Source of the DNA: Pontederia crassipes
Lineage: Eukaryota > Streptophyta > Magnoliopsida > Commelinales > Pontederiaceae
Length of the DNA: 64,000 bases
Direction: 5' to 3'
Assembly (NCBI GenBank): GCA_030549335.1
Contig: CM060191.1
Span: forward strand, 60,585,947 to 60,649,946
In this document: piece after piece, positions 22,241 through 32,595 of the stretch
Position numbering within the stretch: the stretch's first letter is position 1
Layout of the letters: each line of letters starts with the position of its first letter
The notes under the pieces: generated by a model
The model's input: the letters and a program-made list of their open reading frames with translations, nothing else
Database searches by the model: none
What the model was told of the DNA's origin: nothing
Program-made: the position numbers and the translations under genes

Positions 22241-25218
22241 AATTATGCACTGTAAGAAAACTCAAAAAATTTAAGGCGACGCAAAGTTTATTAGATGGAA
22301 GAAACATAAGAGGATTACAAGATCATATTACAAGACAAAAAAGAGATTGTAGACCTTAATGACTTTTGTTATTATGCACAAGGTTATCAAAATCTAGTTT
22401 TAATAACTTATGATTTCAAGTTTCCAGGGTCCAAAAATGAGTTGAGTCAGATTAATATCATAATCAGGAGTAAAATTGGATTTTAGTCCATTTTAATTCA
22501 ATGAAAATGTGTCAAGACATTTAATCGGACATATAAGTAGTGAGTTTTTTGGTAGGTGGAGCCGATGTCTTTCATTAGGTTGCAGGTTCAAGCCTTATTG
22601 CCAAGTGTCAACACCTTTTGTTTTTCATTTTTTTTCAACCAATTCATGTATAAAAATTCTATTAAACCTATTTTGTTTCTTTCTCCATTATTATCTTTTA
22701 ATCGTACTATTTTTCTAAAAATATTATAATAAATTAAAATTAAGATAAGAAATGAGAAAATATATAATTGATTGTAAATGATTGCTAATAAATTTTATTA
22801 TTTGGATTATAATATTTAAATTAAATTTATTTCCAACACCTTTTGTTTTTCATTTCCTTTCAACCAATTCATGTATATATAATATATATATCCACAAAAT
22901 TCTATTTTGTTTCTTTCTACACTATTTAATCATACTAATTTAAAAAATATTATAATAATTTATAATTAAGATAAGAAAGGACAAAATATATAATTTATTT
23001 TAAATGATTGCTAATAAATTTATTTATTCTTTTATTCTTTGGATCATAATATTTAAATAAAACTTAAATCATATGATGAAAATATGGTATAGTTGTTATG
23101 GTAACAATGAGAACAAGTAAATACTACTTTAGAAAAAGTATCTTATAAATACATCGATCTATTTATATCTAAATTTATTAATTTGTTGTATTATTAATAT
23201 GTAAATATTAATAAATATGATGAAATAAAGCTTAAATCATATTATGAAAATATTTGTGAATTTTTATTCACTAATTATTAATGGTATTTTAATTTTATAT
23301 ATTTATTAATATATTTGATGTGGTTTAAATATAATTATTATTAAATTAATATTATATTTAAACTATACATATTTACGTTAGTTTACAATACAAGTTCAAC
23401 CCCCGTAAAATGAATTTAGATAGAAACTCGAACTTGACAACCTTGATTATGCATGGATAAACTTCTCTTTTTAGAGTTTTAATGATCATTAGAGAATATT
23501 TTTATCTAATATGATGTGATCTATGTCTTTCTTGTACTTGATGAAATGCTTGTATTAGATTGACCAACTAATTTTGCGACTTAGGTTCTTTTTATTATGA
23601 AAAGAGTTCATTAAGATTAGTTAAAATGAATAGCAAGAAATGTCATGTTGCTTAGAAATATGTGCATTCATTTTAGTCAAGGAATCTTAATTTATAATGC
23701 AATTAAAATAATTTTAATAAACAAGAAAATATGTATTTATTATTTTAATTAGAAGTGTATTCACATGAAAAGGAAATGCATGGATTTTAAGATCAAGTAG
23801 AATATTTAGAATCAAGACATTATGAAATCCCTATTATTCTAATCCTTTGTGGATTTGAAGTCCTAGAACTCATCTTCTGATAGCAACATCTAAACAATTC
23901 TTTTTTGTCTGATTTTGCGAAATCATATATTTTTAATACTTGAGCTCTTCTCTGTTGGACAATATTTATATAGTACGGTATCGACTTCATAACTTGCAAA
24001 ATACTTGTTAATCGTTCCACCTATTGGTTGACCGCTCCTCATAACCATTGAACAATATCACCATTGGGAGCTCGATCCATTAGTCGTTTGATCGGGACAC
24101 TGATGATATTGATTGATCCACTGGTTGATCACTTGTTATCTCAACTTAATCAACCACTTGCACCAACGAATTGATTAGTCCTCCGGACCAATTGAACCTG
24201 CCAATTATCTATTGATTGTTCTGCACTATTTCACACATATCTTTTTACATGATTATCGAAATTATGTAATTTTTTATTTTTTTAAACTTAACAAGATTAT
24301 ATATAACTTTTATATTCATATATTATTCTAAACATAAATGAATTATATTCAAATTTTGACTTCAAGTTTAGTCATAACATTACTCATTGTTATTTAATTT
24401 TTTTTTACATCTTAAGTTGGTAGCATAGGAATTAAATCCTAAAATTTATCCCGTAAAATTTTCAAACAAAAAAAAATAACCTAGGAGTTTTAGATTTTTC
24501 GAATCATGTCTAAAAAAAATTTAGTCATAAAATTAGGCTTTGTTTGCCATAGTGGTGACTAAGGATAAGGAATCAGATTTCAACAGAAAGCAATCGATGT
24601 GATGCGACTAAATTTATTATTAAAAATAAAATGACTAAAATATATGATTAGTATTTTAAATAGTATTCTAAATGGAATTATTTTATATCATTAAATATTT
24701 AATTACCTTAAGAATAATAAATACAGTCTACTAATATTTTGTTGTTCAAAATATCTTTAAAAACAAACAGTTATTAATATTTAAAATAATAATAAATAAT
24801 AAAATGTGACATCAATTACAAATAATAATAATTTCTTCATACAAAAAGTAATTATTCTTATTTATGTATTCGAAAATAATTTTTTAAATACTTATCGCTA
24901 CCTCGTTCAAGTATCCCAAAGAATTGAGAGTAATGCAGTTATCAGTATTATTATTTATATTTATAAAATATGAGTTCATTTTTTGTGTGAACCCACTATT
25001 TATTTTTTCTCTTGGTCTAATTTTAACCACTGAATTTTAGATGTACTATTATGATTCATGATTAGAACTATTTATGTCTAAAAGATTTATATGTAAATGG
25101 TGCAACTTCTTACTTGGATTGTTCTAATACAATTTCACATCTAGTATTCCAAGGCTAGAATAAGACTTTATACAATATAAATAGATAATTGGTTCATGCA
25201 TAATTTTAATCAATCAAA
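22241..25218. other. AT-rich spacer between the duplication copies
   Basis: Very AT-rich, with no ORF that looks coding. It contains the 22609-23061 tandem duplication. 23990-24200 is rich in GGTTGATC, TCGATCC and GGTTGACCG words that look like a decayed version of the GGTCGACC clusters seen in LTRs. 24400-25218 has nothing recognisable. Confidence 0.5.
22609..23061. repeat. Two-copy ~225-bp tandem repeat
   Basis: Unit 1 (22609-22833) and unit 2 (22834 to ~23061) both begin CAACACCTTTTGTTTTTCAT and run through GATTGCTAATAAATTT. They differ by small indels, including a TATATA expansion in unit 2. Confidence 0.8.
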
Positions 25219-25600
25219 TCTATGAAGAATCATTTTGACTTAATTACATTTTTACGCCTAGAAATTTGGAAAAATGTTGTGGTACAATAATTAGTGGATC
25301 AAGAAATTTTGAACTCAAATCTCATTAAAGAGTAGTTATATGTTCCTCTTTTATAGTTATCTTTTCGTATTGGATTTTTGGATCTTCCTTTATAATAGAA
25401 TAAAAATAAATTCTAAAATTTATCTTTTATCTAACTATATAAAAATACCAAAATCTATCGTCACAATTCAAAATATTCCAGTTGATTTCATCTTCAACCT
25501 AAAAAAAGTCTAATTAATAACGTTTATTTCAACTAAATAAAATAATAAGTTAATAATATTACTACTCTCTAGTTATTGTGTAAGGGAAAGTGTAAAACAA

Positions 25601-26355
25601 TGAACTATTATTTAAAAAATGTTAGTAATATTTGAATTATAGTAAATAATTCTAAAAAAATAATCCGGGGCTTTTTCAATTTATATTCTATTTTTTTTTA
25701 AAACTAATGTAGATTTTTTTTATCAAAGTTCCTTTAAATGTTTTGGATCCATTTTGATTTAATAGATTTTTTTGTGCACTTACTTTTAATCATAGAGGCA
25801 CGTGTTAATTTTCCTGCCTTTTAATTCATGAGCAATGAGTCCATGTATCTTAAGTGTGGTTCTATCTCTCGGCAGGATCGTGGTCAATTTAGTTGTTATT
25901 CAATGCGTTATTTCATGTGCGTTTATCAAAATTCGATCACGAGTTGTGCGTTTGTCAAAATTCGATCTCGTGTTTTCTTTTCAAATAATGACTGATGATG
26001 CACCAGATATTAATCTACGGTCAACGGTGGAAATTTTATTGTTTTTCGGTAACATGGAAAGTTATTAGTCTAATAAAAATAGAAAAATATTACGGACGCT
26101 AACCAATTGGACAAAAATATATATTTAATTAATCTGAACCGAATGCGGAAAAAAAAATCATGACAGATCCTTTTTTATCACAAAGAGAAAGAGCCATTAA
26201 TCGCACATACATACGAACACATAAATTGTGGATGAATGGCACTTTTTTTTATGGAAAAGAAAGCACCAATGTGCATCGTGAAGCTACCAAGTACCAACAC
26301 AGCCTGTTTTTTTTTTTTTTTTACAGAATAAAAAATTAATATGGTGTATGCAAGA
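25601..26355. other. 3' flank of SRLK copy B
   Basis: AT-rich. The ORFs at 25835 and 26178 are short and unlike any family I know. It contains a T-run near 26308 and should hold the SRLK 3' UTR/polyadenylation region; no specific signal can be assigned. Copy A has no counterpart. Confidence 0.5.
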
Positions 26356-27552
26356 TTACTGGGAATTCTGATCAGAGGAGAAGTCGGAGAAGAAGTTAAT
26401 CTTCTCCGAGTCTTGAGCGAACACTTGAAGGGACCTTGGAACAGGAGGCATGTTGACTTCCAGCAACCCTTCGAGAACTTGAACGACCTGAACCATCGTA
26501 GGGCGCAGTTCCTCGTCGTCCTGAATGCACCAGCAAGCAACTCGGCATGCCTTCTCGAGCTCCATAAAGTTTGCATCGCCGTTCAACCTGGAATCCAACA
26601 AGCTCAACACCTCTCCTTCGACGAGTTTGCGTGCAGCCATGCTGGGAAAGAACTCAGCTCCATCGTCCTCCCCTCGCTCAGCGTTCCTCCTTCCGGATAT
26701 AATTTCCAGAAGCATCATTCCGTAACTGTAAACATCAGCTTTCGCAGAGATCGGGGTGCCGGTTATCCATTCGGGCGCGAGGTACCCTCTGGTTCCTCTC
26801 ATTGTTGTCAGAGCACGACTGAAGTCGCGGCCTAAAAGCTTTGCCAGACCAAAATCTCCAACTTTTGGAGTGAAGGATGCATCCAAGAGAATGTTCTCCG
26901 GCTTAATGTCGCAATGTATGATTCGGTCCCTGCACTCCTCATGGAGGTAAGCTAATCCTCTGGCAGTGCCTATGACAATCTGGTAGCGAGTGTTCCAATC
27001 TAAAGCTGTGTCACTCCCTTCGAAGAGCTCGCTGTCCAGAGAGCCCTTCGGCATGTACTCGTACACCAGCAACCTTTTTGTTCCTTCGGAGCAGAAACCG
27101 AGCAGGCGAACAAGGTTAACATGCCGGATCGTCCCAATGGTGCTCACCTCCGTTCGGAACTGCTTCTCTCCCTGATGAACACCTTGGAGCCTCTTCACAG
27201 CTATGTCCGTCGAGTCCGGTAAGGTCCCTTTGAATACTGAGCCGAAACCACCTCCTCGAAGTTTATCTGAGAAATTCTTAGTGGCCAGCTGCAACTCGAA
27301 GTACCTGAATCCTGTCACCGTGCCTTGAGCGATCTTTGCTGTGCTTCTCCTCAGCCTGTTTATGCGCCTCCGAAGCAGGAACCAAAACAAAGCCGAACAA
27401 ACTACGACGGCAACCGCCACTGCGACAATAATCGCGATTAGTTTTGTAATGACCAGCCAAAAAAAAAAAAAAAAAAAGAAACCGTGAGGGGCGGCTGGGC
27501 TAATCACGAAAGGAATAAAACATAAACAAAGTCCAATTAGGATTGGACTCAA
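26356..27552 (-). CDS. SRLK transmembrane-kinase part with LTR-derived start
   Basis: A 398-codon frame. Residues 1-36 are encoded by the inserted LTR (27445-27552) and 37-398 by the SRLK gene, joined in frame through the TSD. Residues 38-60 form a transmembrane helix, followed by the stop-transfer run RRRINRLRR. The kinase domain spans ~93-365: glycine loop KLRGGGFGSVFKG with Arg99 in place of the first Gly, catalytic Lys120 (IAVK), HCDIKPEN 213-220, DFG 233-235 and APE 259-261. HCD instead of HRD makes it a non-RD kinase, as usual in this SD-type family. The LTR-coded leader is hydrophobic (ILIGLCLCFIPFVI), then Phe-rich from an A-run. The kinase frame is undamaged apart from Arg99. The true ancestral gene is 26356-31162; expression of this chimera is unknown. 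Confidence 0.75.
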   Translation of the reverse strand: MSPILIGLCLCFIPFVISPAAPHGFFFFFFFWLVITKLIAIIVAVAVAVVVCSALFWFLLRRRINRLRRSTAKIAQGTVTGFRYFELQLATKNFSDKLRGGGFGSVFKGTLPDSTDIAVKRLQGVHQGEKQFRTEVSTIGTIRHVNLVRLLGFCSEGTKRLLVYEYMPKGSLDSELFEGSDTALDWNTRYQIVIGTARGLAYLHEECRDRIIHCDIKPENILLDASFTPKVGDFGLAKLLGRDFSRALTTMRGTRGYLAPEWITGTPISAKADVYSYGMMLLEIISGRRNAERGEDDGAEFFPSMAARKLVEGEVLSLLDSRLNGDANFMELEKACRVACWCIQDDEELRPTMVQVVQVLEGLLEVNMPPVPRSLQVFAQDSEKINFFSDFSSDQNSQ

Positions 27553-28169
27553 GGAAGGGTTTAACTATGTGATGAGATAAAAATCTGATCTCATTAATTA
27601 AATTAGAGTGAGATTAGGAGAGGAAGATGAGATAAAAATTTAAAACCCTTTATAAAATCATGTACGGCTGACCTCACGAAAGGAGGACCCCCTTTTTGAC
27701 ATCCTGCAGGCATCTTGCTTTCGTCCAAGAAGCAAGCCGCCGGGGATCAAGCACGTCTTCCTTTCCCCTACTACAATTACCTGCACCACACGCCCCGTCC
27801 TTCAGCCCTCTTCGTTGAATTGCAAGCGCTGATTGGCCGAGAGGAACCGGGGGAAGAACAGGGGCGCCAGGATCGATTTTTCGACGAACGGAAAGAAGGA
27901 TTGATCGCGAATCAAGGTGGGTGAATCGAAATCACCTTGCATGGCCTCTGAATTATTTCAATTCATGCCCGAATCGTTATGAAAAGAATATGAATATGAT
28001 TCAAGTTATTGTTTTTAATTGTTTGATTTCTTGAATTCTTTGATTGGTTGATTGTTGCATGCATAGTTATTTTCTGTTTGTTATATTTCTGTATTATTGA
28101 TGGTTAAGGTGTAAGATTTAGAGGGGATTTCATTTTCGGTCTTATAACGCAATTTAATTTTTAAAAGTA

Positions 28170-28810
28170 GAAGTATTACGGCCGTAAAAATTGTTTGGCC
28201 GTAATTTTCTTACGGTCGAGAAAAGGGATAGAGAGGTAGAGAATTTCGGCCGTAAAGGAATAGAGAGAATAGAATTTCGGCCGTAAAGGAATAGAGAGAA
28301 TAGAGTTTCGGCCGTAAAAGAATAGAGAGAATAGAATTTCGGCCGTAAAAGAATAAAGAGAAAAGAAGAGAGAGAAAAGGGAAATAGATTGTTACGGCCG
28401 AAGAGTTAGGTTTTCGGCCGTAATAAAATAGAAAAGATAGAGAGAGGGAAGATGTCGGCCGTAAAAGATGTCGGCCGTAATAGATGTCGACCGTAACAGA
28501 TGATTTTTACGGTCGTAAAAATCCGAGAAGTTGGGAGAGAGAGAAACGAAGAGAGAGAGAAAAGGGGGGATAGATTGTTACGGCCGAAGAGTAGAGTTTT
28601 ACGGCCATAACGGGATAGGCCGTAACGGATGGGAGTAACAGATGATGGCCGTAACGAAATAAGAGTTGAATTATTACGGCCGAAATAGAATGGAGAGTAG
28701 GGTTTTACGGCCGTAACGTAATAAAGGTTAATTTTTACGGCCGTAAAATGAAAGAATTCCTCGGGCGTAAAATCCAAAGAATTAGGGTTTTACGGCCGTA
28801 AGGTGGAGGA
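28170..28810. repeat. GGCCGTAA palindromic repeat cluster in solo LTR
   Basis: About 20-25 occurrences of TTACGGCCGTAA or its halves (TTTCGGCCGTAAA, ACGGCCGAAGAG) are spaced ~15-45 bp apart, with GAATAGAGAGAATAG spacers. It occupies the place where the other family members have the GGTCGACC cluster. Confidence 0.85.
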
Positions 28811-29186
28811 GATTCTTTGGGCATAAAATCCAGCAAAATTCACCTATTAATCTCTCTTTATTTTTATATATATGAATATTATTGATTTCTTTATAATTCC
28901 AACATGAACTCTTTGTCTTGATTTACCTCATACCGATCATATCTCCTTCATCACATGATACAAAGAATGAAAAGATAATAAAAGTGATTAATAAGTTCAG
29001 ATGAAAGATTAATGATGGGTTGCCAGTCCAAGCCAAGTGCATCAAGATAAGGGTCGCTCCCTTGGTCATGGTTTGATCACCCATTGACCCGCACAAGGCC
29101 GTATCGTTTGCTGGGCATACCCCAAGAATTAAAGGCACCTCAAAGTCACCCTGATTGTTAATTAATAACCAAGATCGACAAGCATG

Positions 29187-29238
29187 TTCAAGTTCAAGTT
29201 CAAGTTCAAGTTCAAGTTCAAGTTCAAGTCAAGTCAAG
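29187..29238. repeat. (AAGTTC)n microsatellite
   Basis: About seven or eight perfect AAGTTC units followed by AAGTC units, inside the solo LTR. Confidence 0.9.
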
Positions 29239-29788
29239 TATGTCATGATTCCAAGTTTACTATGTACTATTGATCCTCATGATTCATGATATCGCTGATC
29301 TTATCCTTATTATGATCCATGATACTATATGCTATCTTTCATGTTCAAGTTAAGCCTGATTAATTATCGCTGATTATTATATTCATGTTATGCATTGTAT
29401 ATCATGTGGTTCCCCACTAGGCTGTAAAGCTTACGGGAGGACCTCCTCCCCTGTGTCTGATTTCCACAGGACCAGGTCAGTAACGTGGTGGAGTAGGCGT
29501 GTGGTGATGAGGCTCTGGCGATAGGACAGCACATGAACCATAGGGCTTTTAGAGTGTTATTTAGTTTTCATTTACCTTCCGCATTTTAGATTTATGATGT
29601 AGAACTTATTTTATTTCTTTTAGACTTCCGCAATTAAAGTTATAATTTATCTTCATTTCTTTTCTTCCGCTGACGTGTCTCGGTTCTTGACTGAGATATG
29701 GTCAATATGATGGTCAAAATCATAGCATGCCGTAGCGTCTCCAGGTTGGTCTTCGCCACGTGGCGGGGGTCGATTTGGGGGCGTTACA

Positions 29789-31162
29789 AGTTTCCCTTTG
29801 TCGCTTTTGGCGGTTGGAACTGGAAACTCGGAAGCAGTTAGGCGGAGGTACATAGTTGCTGCATCTGACCCAGTATATTTCTCCTGAACATTAAGCAACT
29901 CCCCGTACCAGACGAAGCAACCTGTAGAATTATACGCATATGCTGTACAATTGCAGTTGTCCAAGCAAGTCGCCTCACAATCTCCATTACTCCCAGCAGC
30001 AATGTTCTGGGAGTTAACAGGTAACCTCGTGTTGGGCATCTGGAGAAACTGATCCTTTTTTACTTTGTGAGCGCTGCTGCTTTGACATTGCAATGCGGCA
30101 TTCCTCTTGCAGCCTCCAGTTTGATCGCCCCAAATCCCACTCAGTCGAGTTGTTCTTATCGAATCCCTCCAGACAGTTGCACTGTGGAAGGACATCCTCG
30201 TTGCAGCTACCGAACGGTCCGCAAATATAAACAACATCGCACTGCTTCCCTGGCTTCATCCAGAAGATTGACCACACATTTGAATCCAGCCATGCAATTT
30301 CCATGATCCGTCCCGTGGAGTTCATCACGAACCTGGAGAGGTTGAATGAACTATTCCTGGCCGAATACGTCAGATAGCTCTCCTTCTCATTGTTAACAAA
30401 TTCGACATTATAAATACGATTCCCAGTTAACTCAGGAACGTTAGTAAAGATCTTGCTCTCTTCCTCCCATGTCCCGCTGGTCCAATATATGGTAGATTGG
30501 TTCCATAACAAATAGAATTGGGCGGTTCCGTTGGGGTCTAACTCAAGGTTGAAGATTCCAGGCGACGGATCTGCGGAGTTCTTCCATGATGTGAGGCGTT
30601 GGGACCTTTTGGTCACTTTGTTGAACCCGAGCTTGGCCCCTGGAAGCCATGTATCGCCGGGATGATCAAAACTTTGCCAGAACATGTTTGACGAGTTGGA
30701 TTCATCTCTCAGCTGAAGGTTCCCATCGTCAAGCAGGACAACAACAGAGGAGGTGGAGGATACATTGGCATCAGTGGACCATACGGTGGACCTGGAACTA
30801 TCGAGCAGAACCAGGTTCCCATCCTCTGAGATCTTTAGCTCCGATGTAGTCGGATCCGTGACGGGGTTCTCCCTGTTGGCCAGCCAGACGGTGGTGGACG
30901 TCGAGAAGCTGTACCAGATGGCTATGTAGTAGTTGGAGGAGCTTCCTGGTCGGAAGAATCCCAGCACAAAGTTGCCGCTCGAGGAGGTGATCGTCTGGTT
31001 CCCGGAGAGAGACTGGTTGACGGAGATGGTGTCAGCTGCGAAGCACAGCGTGGTGTGGTGGAGTTCGACGAAGACTAGGAAGAGCAGGAGAGGAAAGACG
31101 GCATGAACAGAGCAGCATGAGTCGGAAGTTGAGCTCTTCGGTCGAGACATGGCCGCAGACAC
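29789..31162 (-). pseudogene. G-type lectin SRLK ectodomain, copy B (frameshifted)
   Basis: The ATG at 31160-31162 opens a signal peptide, bulb-lectin domain (FVLGFFRPG, WLANRENPVTD), S-locus glycoprotein domain and the EGF-like start (CGPFGSCNEDVLPQCNCLEG). This copy keeps the Trp codon that is TGA in copy A. A C-run at 30128-30131 is one base longer than in A (4702-4704), shifting the frame after STEWDLG and ending it at 30014. The original frame resumes from ~30125 through the PAN-like segment (CNCTAYAYNSTGCFVW) to SDKGK, where the solo LTR interrupts it at 29788. With the kinase part 26356-27444 this was one intron-less gene of about 800 codons, a typical SRLK length. Amino-acid differences from A are few and scattered. 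Confidence 0.9.
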
Positions 31163-31263
31163 CCCGGCAATACAAAACGGAAGACTTAAAAAAACCTCTG
31201 ATTACTATTTCTGAAGTCTAAAAGTTAACGCAACCAGTAACTAAGAAAAATGCGATACGCGTT

Positions 31264-31271
31264 CCTTTATA
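31264..31271 (-). promoter_or_regulatory. Candidate TATA box of SRLK copy B
   Basis: The minus strand reads TATAAAGG about 100 bases upstream of the ATG, in sequence conserved with copy A, where the same site is GATAAAGG. The distance leaves a 5' leader of roughly 70 bases. Confidence 0.5.
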
Positions 31272-31318
31272 TCACCTTTTGATTAATTAAGAACCATAAC
31301 GAGCCATGTATTGTATAC

Positions 31319-31639
31319 TGTTGATAATATATCGAATCTGACCCAGTTGTAATTTCATGTGGTCTCTCTGTCTAATGAGGCGCTTCACAAGAATTTTTCT
31401 ACGAGGGTCTTGCTTATCACGAGATAAGTGTCTTATTTTTGAAAATTAATTTAGAGTCTCAATCGGACTGTAATTTCTATCATCTGTTAAAGAAAGTGCT
31501 TATATAAATTTTCTAAGAGTTCAGATAAAAACTCATTCTTGTAATCATCGTTATTCCATAATAAAAAGAGTCGATGCCCTTTTTTTTCCTTCACGTTCTT
31601 CTATGTTTTTGTTATCCCTCTCTCCCTCTTTTCTTAACA
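31319..31639. mobile_element. Possible small solo LTR in copy B
   Basis: 321 bp present in B but not at the matching place in A (~5890). It starts TGTTGATAAT and ends TTTTCTTAACA, the TG...CA form of an LTR, and has an A-rich stretch with AATAAAAAGA near 31560. The flanks TATAC and TAGAT are at best a mutated 5-bp TSD. There is no coding content. Confidence 0.5.
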
Positions 31640-31857
31640 TAGATATGTATCTGTGGTCTAAGAGCTGACAAGTGACAACTCCTGTATGATGATGGTCAAT
31701 TTAGTATAGAGATATTTTAGTTTGTCAAGTGTGCTTTGGAAAATTCAAGCATGCTTTGTTTTCAAAATTGGACTGCTGATGGTCGTAGTTTAGTCTTATG
31801 TTATGTTGGAAATTTATGAGGCGAGAATCTCGCCGTCGAATAATGGAGGGGGATGAG

Positions 31858-32587
31858 CAATGTTATCAAAATCGGATCGGACCGGCCGGTTCAACGGGTT
31901 CAATCGCGAATCGGCCGGAAATCCGATTCGGTTTGATGTTAAAACCCTTTTTAGCATTGAACCGGGAAAAATCGGTTGAACCGACCGGTTGAACCGGGCT
32001 AGTAGTTGAACCGGTTCAACCCGGTTCAGTGCAGAGTTTGAAGAATAAAATTATAAAAATGATAAAAAAGGAAAGTTAATAAAAGAATAAGGAAAGAAAT
32101 ATAACAAAGGTAAAAAAAGGAGAGAATATGACATGTCTAAAATTAAATAGAAATTGAAATAAAAAAGGTAAGTATTTAAAATTGAATAACATTAAAATGG
32201 AAAATTATAAAGGGAATAAATAAAGGAAATAAAAAAGGAAAGTGTTAAAAAAAAGAAATAATAATAATTTAAGATGAAATTTATTAATATAGCATCTATC
32301 ATCAATAAAATTAAATTAATAATGATCTATTTATATTTATATGTTAATCATTATTAAAAATTTTAATAAACAAAATATATGTTATATTAATTTTTAACAT
32401 TATTAATAGGTTATTAGTACAATATTCATATACTATATCATATAATTTATATTATATCTTTATAATTATTATAAATAATATTATTTTCATAAAATTCGGT
32501 TCAATCAAGTCGAACCTGATCGGATCGGTCCAACCGCGACTCAGTAAGGAGCCCGATTCGATCCCCGATCCGGTTCTGAAAATATTG
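31858..32587. mobile_element. Non-autonomous hAT-type element, copy B
   Basis: 730 bp with the perfect 8-bp TSD GGGATGAG (31850-31857 and 32588-32595). TIRs are imperfect: CAATGTTATCAAAATCGG at the left, and CAATATTTTCAGAACCGG as the reverse complement of the right end. Copy A at 6170-6215 lacks the element. It is the same family as 577-1264. AT-rich interior, no ORF. Confidence 0.92.
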
Positions 32588-32595
32588 GGGATGAG

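Larger units (their letters stand above)
27445..29788 (+). mobile_element. Solo LTR (Ty3/gypsy) inside SRLK copy B
   Basis: 2344 bp, TGTAATGACC...GGCGTTACA, with the perfect 5-bp TSD AGTTT (27440-27444 and 29789-29793). It is the same family as the LTRs at 13459 and 19118, in the opposite orientation; conserved landmarks include 27914-27960, 29040-29155 and 29405-29788. There is no internal region. It lies exactly between the ectodomain and transmembrane segments: reading across it with one TSD removed restores the frame. It contains a TTACGGCCGTAA minisatellite and an AAGTTC microsatellite. Confidence 0.93.

Noticed and set aside
28170-28810. CRISPR-like spaced repeats (GGCCGTAA)
   Set aside because: Spacing is irregular, spacers are themselves repetitive, units are palindromic and lie inside a plant LTR.
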